Assembly (NCBI GenBank): GCA_947623455.1
Contig: OX392540.1
Span: forward strand, 9,565,432-9,629,431
Direction of reading: 5' to 3'
Length of the DNA stretch: 64,000 nucleotides
Source of the DNA: Mimachlamys varia
Lineage: Eukaryota; Mollusca; Bivalvia; Pectinida; Pectinidae
In this document: positions 45,690 through 59,300 of the stretch, one piece after another
Layout of the letters: each line of letters starts with the position of its first letter
Numbering within the stretch: the stretch's first letter is position 1
The notes under the pieces: generated by a model
What the model saw: only the letters and a program-made list of their open reading frames with translations
What the model was told of the DNA's origin: nothing
The model's database searches: none
Program-made: the position numbers and the translations under genes

Positions 45690-48600
45690 CCTCCTGTCCT
45701 GTTTAGACGAACACATTAAGTCTGCCAGTCCTGTATTCAGAGTTTCCCTCCTGTCTTGTATTTAGAGTTTCCCTCCTGTCCTGTTAACACGAACACATAA
45801 AGTCTCTCAGTCCTGTATACAGAGTTTCCATCCTGTCCTGTATTCAGAGTTTCCCTCCTGTCCTGTTTACATGAACACATGAAGTCTGTCTGTCCTGTAT
45901 TCAGAGTTTCCTTCCTGTCCTGTTGACACGAACACATTAAGTCTCCCAGTCCTGTATTCAAAGTTTACCTCCTGTCCTGTATTCAGAATTTCCCTCCTGT
46001 CCTGTTTACATGAACAAATGAAGTCTGCCAGTCCTGTATTCCAAGTTTCCGTCCTGTCCTGTATTCAGAGTTTCCCTCCTGTCCTGTTTACACGAACACA
46101 TTAAGTCTGCCAGTCCTGTATTCAGAGTTTCCCTCCTGTCCTGTATTCAGAGTTTCCCTCCTGTCCTGTTTACAGGAACACATGAAGTCTGCCAGTCTTG
46201 TATTCAGAGTTTCCCTCCTGTCCTGTTTAAATGAACACATGAAGTCTGCTTGTCCTGTATTCAGAGTTTCCCTCCTGTACTGTATTCAGAGTTTCCCTCC
46301 TTTCCTGTTTATATGATCACATGAAGTCTGCCTGTCTTGTATTCAGTGTTTCCCTCCTGTCCTGTTTACATGAACACATGGAGTCTGCCTGTCCTGTATT
46401 CAAAGTTTCCATCCTGTCCTGTTTACATGAACACATGGAGTCTACCTGTCCTGTATTCAAAGTTTCCCTCCTGTTCTGTTGACATGAACACATGAAGTCT
46501 GCCAGTCCTGTATTCAGCGTTTCCCTCTTGTCTTGTTTACATGAACACATGTAGTCTGCCTGTCCTGTATTCAGAGTTTCTCTTCTTTCTTGTATTCAGA
46601 GTTTACCTCCTTTCCTGTTTACATGAAAACATGAAGTCTGTCTGTCCTGTATTCAGTGTTTCCCTCCTGTCCTGTTTACATGAACACATGGAGTCTGCCT
46701 GTCCTGTATTCAAAGTTTCCCTCCTGTTCTGTTGACATGAACACATGAAGTCTGCCAGTCCTGTATTCAGCGTTTCCCTCTTGTCTTGTTTACATGAACA
46801 CATGTAGTCTGCCTGTCCTGTATTCAGAGTTTCCCTTCTTTCCTGTATTCAGAGTTTCCCTCCTTTCCTGTTTACATGAAAACATGAAGTCTGTCTGTCC
46901 TGTATTCAGAGTTTCCCTCCTGTTCTGTTTACATGAACAAATGAAGTCTGCCTGTCCTGTATTCAAAGTTTCCCTCCTGTTCTATTTACATGAACACGTG
47001 AAGTCTGCCAGTCCTGTATTCAGCGTTTCCCTCCTGTCTTGTTTACATGAACACATGTAGTCTGCCTGTCCTGTATTCAGAGTTTCCCTTCTTTCCTGTA
47101 TTCAGAGTTTCCCTCCTTTCCTGTTTACATGAAAACATGAAGTCTGTCTGTTCTGTATTCAGAGTTTCCCTCTTGTCTTGTTTACATGAACACATGGAGT
47201 CTGCCTGTCCTGTATTCAGAGTTTCCCTCCTGTCTTGTATTCAGAGTTTCCCTCCTGTCCTGTTTAGACGAACACATTATGTCTGCCAGTCCTGTATTCA
47301 GAGTTTCCCTCCTGTCTTGTATTTAGAGTTTCCCTCCTGTCCTGTTAACACGAACATATAAAGTCTCTCAGTCCTGTATACAGAGTTTCCATCCTGTCCT
47401 GTATTCAGAGTTTCCCTCCTGTCCTGTTTACATGAACACATGAAGTCTGTCTGTCCTGTATTCAGAGTTTCCTTCCTGTCCTGTTGACACGAACACATTA
47501 AGTCTCCCAGTCCTGTATTCAAAGTTTACCTCCTGTCCTGTATTCAGAATTTCCCTCCTGTCCTGTTTACATGAACAAATGAAGTCTGCCAGTCCTGTAT
47601 TCCAAGTTTCCGTCCTGTCCTGTATTCAGAGTTTCCCTCCTGTCCTGTTTACACGAACACATTCAGTCTGCCAGTCCTGTATTCAGAGTTTCCCTCCTGT
47701 CCTGTATTCAGAGTTTCCCTCCTGTCCTGTTTACAGGAACACATGAAGTCTGCCAGTCCTGTATTCAGAGTTTCCCTCCTGTCCTGTTTAAATGAACACA
47801 TGAAGTCTGCTTGTCCTGTATTCAGAGTTTCCCTCCTGTACTGTATTCAGAGTTTCCCTCCTTTCCTGTTTACAGGAACACATGAAGTCTGCCAGTCCTG
47901 TATTCAGAGTTTCCCTCTTGTTCTGTTTACATGAACACATGAAGTCTGCCAGTCCTGTATTCAGTGTTTCCCTCCTGTCCTGTTTACATGAACACATGGA
48001 GTCTGCCTGTCCTGTATTCAAAGTTTCCCTCCTGTTCTGTTGACATGAACACATGAAGTCTGCCAGTCCTGTATTCAGCGTTTCCCTCTTGTCTTGTTTA
48101 CATGAACACATGTAGTCTGCCTGTCCTGTATTCAGAGTTTCCCTTCTTTCCTGTATTCAGAGTTTCCCTCCTTTCCTGTTTACATGAAAACATGAAGTCT
48201 GTCTGTCCTGTATTCAGAGTTTCCCTCCTGTTCTGTTTACATGAAAACATGAAGTCTGTCTGTCCTGTATTCAGAGTTTCCCTCCTGTTCTGTTTACATG
48301 AACACATGAAGTCTGCCTGTCCTGTATTCAAAGTTTCCCTCCTGTCTTGTTTACATGAACACATGTAGTCTGCCTGTCCTGTATTCAGAGTTTCCCTTCT
48401 TTCCTGTATTCAGAGTTTCCCTCCTTTCCTGTTTACATGAAAACATGAAGTCTGTCTGTTCTGTATTCAGAGTTTCCCTCTTGTCTTGTTTACATGAACA
48501 CATGGAGTCTGCCTGTCCTGTATTCAGAGTTTCCCTCCTGTCTTGTATTCAGAGTTTCCCTCCTGTCCTGTTTAGACGAACACATTATGTCTGCCAGTCC

Positions 48601-51110
48601 TGTATTCAGAGTTTCCCTCCTGTCTTGTAGTTAGAGTTTCCCTCCTGTCCTGTTAACACGAACACATAAAGTCTCTCAGTCCTGTATACAGAGTTTCCAT
48701 CCTGTCCTGTATTCAGAGTTTCCCTCCTGTCCTGTTTACATGAACACATGAAGTCTGTCTGTCCTGTATTCAGAGTTTCCTTCCTGTCCTGTTGACACGA
48801 ACACATTAAGTCTCCCAGTCCTGTATTCAAAGTTTACCTCCTGTCCTGTATTCAGAATTTCCCTCCTGTCCTGTTTACATGAACAAATGAAGTCTGCCAG
48901 TCCTGTATTCCAAGTTTCCGTCCTGTCCTGTATTCAGAGTTTCCCTCCTGTCCTGTTTACACGAACACATTAAGTCTGCCAGTCCTGTATTCAGAGTTTC
49001 CCTCCTGTCCTGTATTCAGAGTTTCCCTCCTGTCCTGTTTACAGGAACACATGAAGTCTGCCAGTCTTGTATTCAGAGTTTCCCTCCTGTCCTGTTTAAA
49101 TGAACACATGAAGTCTGCTTGTCCTGTATTCAGAGTTTCCCTCCTGTACTGTATTCAGAGTTTCCCTCCTTTCCTGTTTATATGATCACATGAAGTCTGC
49201 CTGTCTTGTATTCAGTGTTTCCCTCCTGTCCTGTTTACATGAACACATGGAGTCTGCCTGTCCTGTATTCAAAGTTTCCATCCTGTCCTGTTTACATGAA
49301 CACATGGAGTCTACCTGTCCTGTATTCAAAGTTTCCCTCCTGTTCTGTTGACATGAACACATGAAGTCTGCCAGTCCTGTATTCAGCGTTTCCCTCTTGT
49401 CTTGTTTACATGAACACATGTAGTCTGCCTGTCCTGTACTCAGAGTTTCTCTTCTTTCTTGTATTCAGAGTTTACCTCCTTTCCTGTTTACATGAAAACA
49501 TGAAGTCTGTCTGTCCTGTATTCAGTGTTTCCCTCCTGTCCTGTTTACATGAACACATGGAGTCTGCCTGTCCGGTATTCAAAGTTTCCCTCCTGTTCTG
49601 TTGACATGAACACATGAAGTCTGCCAGTCCTGTATTCAGCGCTTCCCTCTTGTCTTGTTTACATGAACACATGTAGTCTGCCTGTCCTGTATTCAGAGTT
49701 TCCCTTCTTTCCTGTATTCAGAGTTTACCTCCTTTCCTGTTTACATGAAAACATGAAGTCTGTCTGTCCTGTATTCAGAGTTTCCCTCCTGTTCTGTTTA
49801 CATGAACACATGAAGTCTGCCTGTCATGTATTCAAAGTTTCCCTCCTGTTCTATTTACATGAACACGTGAAGTCTGCCAGTCCTGTATTCAGCGTTTCCC
49901 TCCTGTCTTGTTTACATGAACACATGTAGTCTGCCTGTCCTGTATTCAGAGTTTCCCTTCTTTCCTGTATTCAGAGTTTCCCTCCTTTCCTGTTTACATG
50001 AAAACATGAAGTCTGTCTGTTCTGTATTCAGAGTTTCCCTCTTGTCTTGTTTACATGAACACATGGAGTCTGCCTGTCCTGTATTCAGAGTTTCCCTCCT
50101 GTCTTGTATTCAGAGTTTCCCTCCTGTCCTGTTTAGACGAACACATTATGTCTGCCAGTCCTGTATTCAGAGTTTCCCTCCTGTCTTGTATTTAGAGTTT
50201 CCCTCCTGTCCTGTTAACACGAACACATAAAGTCTCTCAGTCCTGTATACAGAGTTTCCATCCTGTCCTGTATTCAGAGTTTCCCTCCTGTCCTGTTTAC
50301 ATGAACACATGAAGTCTGTCTGTCCTGTATTCAGAGTTTCCTTCCTGTCCTGTTGACACGAACACATTAAGTCTCCCAGTCCTGTATTCAAAGTTTACCT
50401 CCTGTCCTGTATTCAGAATTTCCCTCCTGTCCTGTTTACATGAACAAATGAAGTCTGCCAGTCCTGTATTCCAAGTTTCCGTCCTGTCCTGTATTCAGAG
50501 TTTCCCTCCTGTCCTGTTTACACGAACACATTCAGTCTGCCAGTCCTGTATTCAGAGTTTCCCTCCTGTCCTGTATTCAGAGTTTCCCTCCTGTCTCGTT
50601 TACAGGAACACATGAAGTCTGCCAGTCCTGTATTCAGAGTTTCCCTCCTGTCCTGTTTAAATGAACACATGAAGTCTGCTTGTCCTGTATTCAGAGTTTC
50701 CCTCCTGTACTGTATTCAGAGTTTCCCTCCTTTCCTGTTTACAGGAACACATGAAGTCTGCCAGTCCTGTATTCAGAGTTTCCCTCTTGTTCTGTTTACA
50801 TGAACACATGAAGTCTGCCAGTCCTGTATTCAGTGTTTCCCTCCTGTCCTGTTTACATGAACACATGGAGTCTGCCTGTCCTGTATTCAAAGTTTCCCTC
50901 CTGTTCTGTTGACATGAACACATGAAGTCTGCCAGTCCTGTATTCAGCGTTTCCCTCTTGTCTTGTTTACATGAACACATGTAGTCTGCCTGTCCTGTAT
51001 TCAGAGTTTCCCTTCTTTCCTGTATTCAGAGTTTACCTCCTTTCCTGTTTACATGAAAACATGAAGTCTGTCTGTCCTGTATTCAGAGTTTCCCTCCTGT
51101 TCTGTTTACA
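45690..51110 (+). repeat. 2869-bp higher-order repeat, two copies
   Basis: About 2.55 kb from 45690 is repeated from 48560 at an offset of 2869 bp, with matching private variants such as TTCATCTCGTCC-free S blocks, AGTCTACCTG (46440/49309) and TTCTATTTACATG (46980/49849). Copies differ by scattered single bases (for example TCCTGTATTC/TCCGGTATTC near 46704/49573). Confidence 0.8.
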
Positions 51111-53887
51111 TGAACACATGAAGTCTGCCTGTCCTGTATTCAAAGTTTCCCTCCTGTTCTGTTACATGAACACATGAAGTCTGCCAGTCCTGTATCCAGA
51201 GTTTCCCTCCAGTCCTGTATTCAGACTTTCCCTCCTGTCTTGTTTACATGAACACATGAAGTCTGCCTGTCCTGTATTCAGAGTTTCTCTTCTTTCCTGT
51301 ATTCAGAGTTTCCCTCCTTTCCTGTTTACATGAAAACATGAAGTCTGTCTGTCCTGTATTCAGAGTTTCCCTCTTGTCTTGTTTACATGAACACATGGAG
51401 TCTGCCTGTCCTGTATTCAGAGTTTCCCTCCTGTCTTGTATTCAGAGTTTCCCTCCTGTCCTGTTTAGACGAACACATTAAGTCTGCCAGTCCTGTATTC
51501 AGAGTTTCCCTCCTGTCTTGTATTTAGAGTTTCCCTCCTGTCCTGTTAACACGAACACATAAAGTCTCTCAGTCCTGTATACAGAGTTTCCATCCTGTCC
51601 TGTATTCAGAGTTTCCCTCCTGTCCTGTTTACATGAACACATGAAGTCTGCCAGTCCTGTATTCAAAGTTTCCGTCCTGTCCTGTATTCAGAGTTTCCCT
51701 CCTGTCCTGTATTCAGAGTTTCCCTTCTGTCCTGTTTAGACGAACACATTAAGTCTGCCAGTCCTGTATTCAGAGTTTCCCTCCTGTCTTGTATTTAGAG
51801 TTTCCCTCCTGTCCTGTTAACACGAACACATGGAGTCTGCCTGTCCTGTATTCAGAGTTAACCTCCTTTCCTGTATTCAGAGTTTCCCTCCTTTCCTGTT
51901 TACATGAACAAATGAAGTCTGCCAGTCCTGTTTTAAGAGTTTCAATCCTGTCCTGTTTACATAAACACATGGAGTCTGCCAGTTCTGTATTCAGAGTTTC
52001 CCTCCTGTCCTGTTCACATGAACACATGGAGTCTGCCTGTCCTGTATTCAAAGTTTCCCTCCTGTTCTGTTTACATGAACACATGAAGTCTGCCAGTCCT
52101 GTATTCAGCGTTTCCCTCTTGTCTTGTTTACATGAACACATGTAGTCTGCCAGTCCTGTATGCAGAGTTTCCCTCCTGTTCTGTTCACATGAACACATGA
52201 AGTCTGCCTGTCCTGTATTCAAAGTTTCCCTCCTGTTCTGTTTACATGAACACATGAAGTCTGCCAGTCCTGTATGCAGAGTTTCCCTCCTGTCCTGTAT
52301 TCAGAGTTTCCCTCCTGTCTTGTTTACATGAACACATGAAGTCTGCCTGTCCTGTATTCAGAGTTTCTCTTCTTTCCTGTATTCAGAGTTTCCCTCCTGT
52401 CCTGTTTACATGAAAACATGAAGTCTGTCTGTCCTGTATTCAGAGTTTCCCTCCTGTCCTGTTTACACGAACACATTAAGTCTGCCAGTCCTGTTTTTAG
52501 AGTTTCCCTCCTGTCCTGTTAGCATAAACACATGGAGTCTGCCAGTCCTGTATTCAGAGTTTCCCTCTTTTACTGTATTCAGAGTTTCCCTCCTGTCTTG
52601 TTTACATGAACACATGAAGTCTGCCTGTCCTGTATTCAGAGTTTCTCTTCTTTCCTGTATTCAGAGTTTCCCTCCTTTCCTGTTTACATGAAAAGATGAA
52701 GTCTGTCTGTCCTGTATTCAGAGTTTCCCTCCTGTCCTGTTTACATGAACACATGGAGGCTGCCAGTCCTGTTTTTAGAGTTTCCCTCCTGTTCTGTTGA
52801 CATGAACACATGAAGTCTGCCAGTCCTGTATTCAGCGTTTCCCTCTTGTCTTGTTTACATGAACACATGTAGTCTGCCAGTCCTGTATGCAGAGTTTCCC
52901 TCCTGTCCTGTATTCAGAGTTTCCCTCCTTTCCTGTTTACATGAAAACATGAAGTCTGCCAGTCCTGTATGCAGAGTTTCCCTCCTGTCCTGTATTCAGA
53001 GTTTCCCTCCTGTCTTGTTTACATGAACACATGAAGTCTGCCTGTCCTGTATTCAGAGTTTCTCTTCTTTCCTGTATTCAGAGTTTCCCTCCTTTCCTTT
53101 TTACATGAAAACATGAAGTCTGTCTGTCCTGTATTCAGAGTTTCCCTCCTGTCCTGTTTACACGAACACATTAAGTCTGCCAGTCCTGTTTTAAGAGTTT
53201 CCCTCCTGTCCTGTTTACATGAACACATGGAGGCTGCCAGTCCTGTTTTTAGAGTTTCCCTCCTGTCCTGTTTACACGAACACATTAAGTCTGCCAGTCC
53301 TGTTTTTAGAGTTTCCCTCCTGTCCTGTTAGCATAAACACATGGAGTCTGCCAGTCCTGTATTCAGAGTTTCCCTCTTTTACTGTATCAGAGTTTCCCTC
53401 CTGTCTTGTTTACATGAACACATGAAGTCTGCCTGTCCTGTATTCAGAGTTTCTCTTCTTTCCTGTATTCAGAGTTTCCCTCCTTTCCTGTTTACATGAA
53501 AACATGAAGTCTGTCTGTCCTGTATTCAGAGTTTCCCTCTTGTCTTGTTTACATGAACACATGGAGTCTGCCTGTCCTGTATTCAGAGTTTCCCTCCTGT
53601 CTTGTATTCAGAGTTTCCCTCCTGTCCTGTTTAGACGAACACATTAAGTCTGCCAGTCCTGTATTCAGAGTTTCCCTCCTGTCTTGTATTTAGAGTTTCC
53701 CTCCTGTCCTGTTAACACGAACACATAAAGTCTCTCAGTCCTGTATACAGAGTTTCCATCCTGTCCTGTATTCAGAGTTTCCCTCCTGTCCTGTTTACAT
53801 GAACACATGAAGTCTGCCAGTCCTGTATTCAAAGTTTCCGTCCTGTCCTGTATTCAGAGTTTCCCTCCTGTCCTGTTTAGACGAACA

Positions 53888-56353
53888 CATTAAGTCTGCC
53901 AGTCCTGTATTCAGAGTTTCCCTCCTGTCTTGTATTTAGAGTTTCCCTCCTGTCCTGTTAACACGAACACATAAAGTCTCTCAGTCCTGTATACAGAGTT
54001 TCCATTCTGTCCTGTATTCAGAGTTTCCCTCCTGTCCTGTTTACATGAACACATGAAGTCTGTCTGTCCTGTATTCAGAGTTTCCTTCCTGTCCTGTTGA
54101 CACGAACACATTAAGTCTCCCAGTCCTGTATTCAAAGTTTACCTCCTGTCCTGTATTCAGAATTTCCCTCCTGTCCTGTTTACATGAACAAATGAAGTCT
54201 GCCAGTCCTGTATTCCAAGTTTCCGTCCTGTCCTGTATTCAGAGTTTCCCTCCTGTCCTGTTTACACGAACACATTAAGTCTGCCTGTCCTGTATTCAGA
54301 GTTTCCCTCCTGTCCTGTATTCAGAGTTTCCCTCCTGTCCTGTTTACAGGAACACATGAAGTCTGCCAGTCCTGTATTCAGAGTTTCCCTCCTGTCCTGT
54401 TTAAATGAACACATTAAGTCTGCCAGTCCTGTATTCAGAGTTTCCCTCCTTTCCTGTTTATATGATCACATGAAGTCTGCCAGTCCTGTATTCAGAGTTT
54501 CCCTCTTGTTCTGTTTACATGAACACATGAAGTCTGCCAGTCCTGTATTCAGTGTTTCCCTCCTGTCCTGTTTACATGAACACATGGAGTCTGCCTGTCC
54601 TGTATTCAAAGTTTCCCTCCTGTTCTGTTGACATGAACACATGAAGTCTGCCAGTCCTGTATTCAGCGTTTCCCTCTTGTCTTGTTTACATGAACACATG
54701 TAGTCTGCCTGTCCTGTATTCAGAGTTTCTCTTCTTTCCTGTATTCAGAGTTTCCCTCCTTTCCTGTTTACATGAAAACATGAAGTCTGTCTGTTCTGTA
54801 TTCAGAGTTTCCCTCCTGTTCTGTTTACATGAACACATGAAGTCTGCCTGTCCTGTATTCAAAGTTTCCCTCCTGTTCTGTTTACATGAACACGTGAAGT
54901 CTGCCAGTCCTGTATTCAGCGTTTCCCTCCTGTCTTGTTTACATGAACACATGTAGTCTGCCTGTCCTGTATTCAGAGTTTCCCTCCTTTCCTGTTTACA
55001 TGAAAACATGAAGTCTGTCTGTTCTGTATTCAGAGTTTCCCTCTTGTCTTGTTTACATGAACACATGGAGTCTGCCTGTCCTGTATTCAGAGTTTCCCTC
55101 CTTTCCTGTTTACATGAAAACATTAAGTCTGCCAGTTCTGTATTCAGAGTTTCCCTCCTGTCTTGTATTTAGAGTTTCCCTCCTGTCCTGTTAACACGAA
55201 CACATAAAGTCTCTCAGTCCTGTATACAGAGTTTCCATTCTGTCCTGTATTCAGAGTTTCCCTCCTGTCCTGTTTACATGAACACATGAAGTCTGTCTGT
55301 CCTGTATTCAGAGTTTCCTTCCTGTCCTGTTGACACGAACACATTAAGTCTCCCAGTCCTGTATTCAAAGTTTACCTCCTGTCCTGTATTCAGAATTTCC
55401 CTCCTGTCCTGTTTACATGAACAAATGAAGTCTGCCAGTCCTGTATTCCAAGTTTCCGTCCTGTCCTGTATTCAGAGTTTCCCTCCTGTCCTGTTTACAC
55501 GAACACATTAAGTCTGCCTGTCCTGTATTCAGAGTTTCCCTCCTGTCCTGTATTCAGAGTTTCCCTCCTGTCCTGTTTACAGGAACACATGAAGTCTGCC
55601 AGTCCTGTATTCAGAGTTTCCCTCCTGTCCTGTTTAAATGAACACATTAAGTCTGCCAGTCCTGTATTCAGAGTTTCCCTCCTTTCCTGTTTATATGATC
55701 ACATGAAGTCTGCCAGTCCTGTATTCAGAGTTTCCCTCTTGTTCTGTTTACATGAACACATGAAGTCTGCCAGTCCTGTATTCAGTGTTTCCCTCCTGTC
55801 CTGTTTACATGAACACATGGAGTCTGCCTGTCCTGTATTCAAAGTTTCCCTCCTGTTCTGTTGACATGAACACATGAAGTCTGCCAGTCCTGTATTCAGC
55901 GTTTCCCTCTTGTCTTGTTTACATGAACACATGTAGTCTGCCTGTCCTGTATTCAGAGTTTCTCTTCTTTCCTGTATTCAGAGTTTCCCTCCTTTCCTGT
56001 TTACATGAAAACATGAAGTCTGTCTGTTCTGTATTCAGAGTTTCCCTCCTGTTCTGTTTACATGAACACATGAAGTCTGCCTGTCCTGTATTCAAAGTTT
56101 CCCTCCTGTTCTGTTTACATGAACACGTGAAGTCTGCCAGTCCTGTATTCAGCGTTTCCCTCCTGTCTTGTTTACATGAACACATGTAGTCTGCCTGTCC
56201 TGTATTCAGAGTTTCCCTCCTTTCCTGTTTACATGAAAACATGAAGTCTGTCTGTTCTGTATTCAGAGTTTCCCTCTTGTCTTGTTTACATGAACACATG
56301 GAGTCTGCCTGTCCTGTATTCAGAGTTTCCCTCCTTTCCTGTTTACATGAAAA
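53888..56353 (+). repeat. 1233-bp higher-order repeat, two copies in tandem
   Basis: 53888-55120 and 55121-56353 carry the same monomer order at an offset of 1233 bp. Both have the CCATTCTGTCC variant (near 54003 and 55236). They directly adjoin each other, as expected of an unequal exchange. Confidence 0.8.
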
Positions 56354-59300
56354 CATGAAGTCTGTCTGTTCTGTATTCAGAGTTTCCCTCTTGTCTTGTT
56401 TACATGAACACATGGAGTCTGCCTGTCCTGTATTTAGAGTTTCCCTCCTGTCTTGTATTCAGAGTTTCCCTCCTGTCCTGTTTAGACGAACACATTAAGT
56501 CTGCCAGTCCTGTATTCAGAGTTTCCCTCCTGTCTTGTATTTAGAGTTTCCCTCCTGTCCTGTTAACACGAACACATAAAGTCTCTCAGTCCTGTATACA
56601 GAGTTTCCATCCTGTCCTGTATTCAGAGTTTCCCTCCTGTCCTGTTTACATGAACACATGAAGTCTGTCTGTCCTGTATTCAGAGTTTCCTTCCTGTCCT
56701 GTTTAGACGAACACATTAAGTCTCCCAGTCCTGTATTCAAAGTTTACCTCCTGTCCTGTATTCAGAATTTCCCTCCTGTCCTGTTTACATGAACAAATGA
56801 AGTCTGCCAGTCCTGTATTCCAAGTTTCCGTCCTGTCCTGTATTCAGAGTTTCCCTCCTGTCCTGTTTACACGAACACATTCAGTCTGCCAGTCCTGTAT
56901 TCAGAGTTTCCCTCCTGTCCTGTATTCAGAGTTTCCCTCCTGTCCTGTTTACAGGAACACATGAAGTCTGCCAGTCCTGTATTCAGAGTTTCCCTCCTGT
57001 CCTGTTTAAATGAACACATGAAGTCTGCTTGTCCTGTATTCAGAGTTTCCCTCCTGTACTGTATTCAGAGTTTCCATCCTTTCCTGTTTATATGATCACA
57101 TGAAGTCTGCCTGTCTTGTATTCAGAGTTTCCCTCTTGTTCTGTTTACATGATCACATGAAGTCTGCCAGTCCTGTATTCAGCGTTTCCCTCTCGTCTTG
57201 TTTACATGAACACATGTAGTCTGCCTGTCCTGTATTCAGAGTTTCCCTTCTTTCCTGTATTCAGAGTTTACCTCCTTTCCTGTTTACATGAAAACATGAA
57301 GTCTGTCTGTCCTGTATTCAGAGTTTCCCTCCTGTTCTGTTTACATGAACACATGAAGTCTGCCTGTCATGTATTCAAAGTTTCCCTCCTGTTCTGTTTA
57401 CATGAACACGTGAAGTCTGCCAGTCCTGTATTCAGCGTTTCCCTCCTGTCCTGTTTACATGAACACATGAAGTCTGTCTGTCCTGTATTCAAAGTTTCCC
57501 TCCTGTTCTGTTTACATGAACACATGTAGTCTGCCTGTCCTGTATTCAGAGTTTCTCTTCTTTCCTGTATTCAGAGTTTACCTCCTTTCCTGTTTACATG
57601 AAAACATGAAGTCTGTCTGTCCTGTATTCAGAGTTTCCCTCCTGTCCTGTTAACACGAACACATAAAGTCTCTCAGTCCTGTATACAGAGTTTCCATCCT
57701 GTCCTGTATTCAGAGTTTCCCTCCTGTCCTGTTTACATGAACACATGAAGTCTGTCTGTCCTGTATTCAGAGTTTCCTTCCTGTCCTGTTGACACGAACA
57801 CATTAAGTCTCCCAGTCCTGTATTCAAAGTTTACCTCCTGTCCTGTATTCAGAATTTCCCTCCTGTCCTGTTTACATGAACAAATGAAGTCTGCCAGTCC
57901 TGTATTCCAAGTTTCCGTCCTGTCCTGTATTCAGAGTTTCCCTCCTGTCCTGTTTACACGAACACATTCAGTCTGCCAGTCCTGTATTCAGAGTTTCCCT
58001 CCTGTCCTGTATTCAGAGTTTCCCTCCTGTCCTGTATTCAGAGTTTCCCTCCTGTCCTGTTTACAGGAACACATGAAGTCTGCCAGTCCTGTATTCAGAG
58101 TTTCCCTCCTGTCCTGTTTAAATGAACACATGAAGTCTGCTTGTCCTGTATTCAGAGTTTCCCTCCTGTACTGTATTCAGAGTTTCCCTCCTGTTCTCTT
58201 GACATGAACACGTGGAGTCTGCCAGTCCTGTATTCAGCGTTTCCCTCTTGTCTTGTTTACATGAACACATGTAGTCTGCCTGTCCTGTATTCAGAGTTTC
58301 CCTTCTTTCCTGTATTCAGAGTTTACCTCCTTTCCTGTTTACATGAAAACATGAAGTCTGTCTGTCCTGTATTCAGAGTTTCCCTCCTGTTCTGTTTACA
58401 TGAACACATGAAGTCTGCCTGTCCTGTATTCAAAGTTTCCCTCCTGTTCTGTTTACATGAACACGTGAAGTCTGCCAGTCCTGTATTCAGCGTTTCCCTC
58501 CTGTCCTGTTTACATGAACACATGAAGTCTGTCTGTCCTGTATTCAAAGTTTCCCTCCTGTTCTGTTTACATAAACACATGTAGTCTGCCTGTCCTGTAT
58601 TCAGAGTTTCTCTTCTTTCCTGTATTCAGAGTTTACCTCCTTTCCTGTTTACATGAAAACATGAAGTCTGTCTGTCCTGTATTCAGAGTTTCCTTCCTGT
58701 CCTGTTGACACGAACACATTAAGTCTCCCAGTCCTGTATTCAAAGTTTACCTCCTGTCCTGTATTCAGAATTTCCCTCCTGTCCTGTTTACATGAACAAA
58801 TGAAGTCTGCCAGTCCTGTATTCCAAGTTTCCGTCCTGTCCTGTATTCAGAGTTTCCCTCCTGTCCTGTTTACACGAACACATTCAGTCTGCCAGTCCTG
58901 TATTCAGAGTTTCCCTCCTGTCCTGTATTCAGAGTTTCCCTCCTGTCCTGTTTACAGGAACACATGAAGTCTGCCAGTCCTGTATTCAGAGTTTCCCTCC
59001 TGTCCTGTTTAAATGAACACATGAAGTCTGCTTGTCCTGTATTCAGAGTTTCCCTCCTGTACTGTATTCAGAGTTTCCCTCCTTTCCTGTTTATATGATC
59101 ACATGAAGTCTGCCTGTCCTGTATTCAGAGTTTCCCTTCTTTCCTGTATTCAGAGTTTACCTCCTTCCTGTTTACATGAAAACATGAAGTCTGTCTGTCC
59201 TGTATTCAGAGTTTCCCTCCTGTTCTGTTTACATGAACACATGAAGTCTGCCTGTCCTGTATTCAAAGTTTCCCTCCTGTTCTGTTTACATGAACACATT

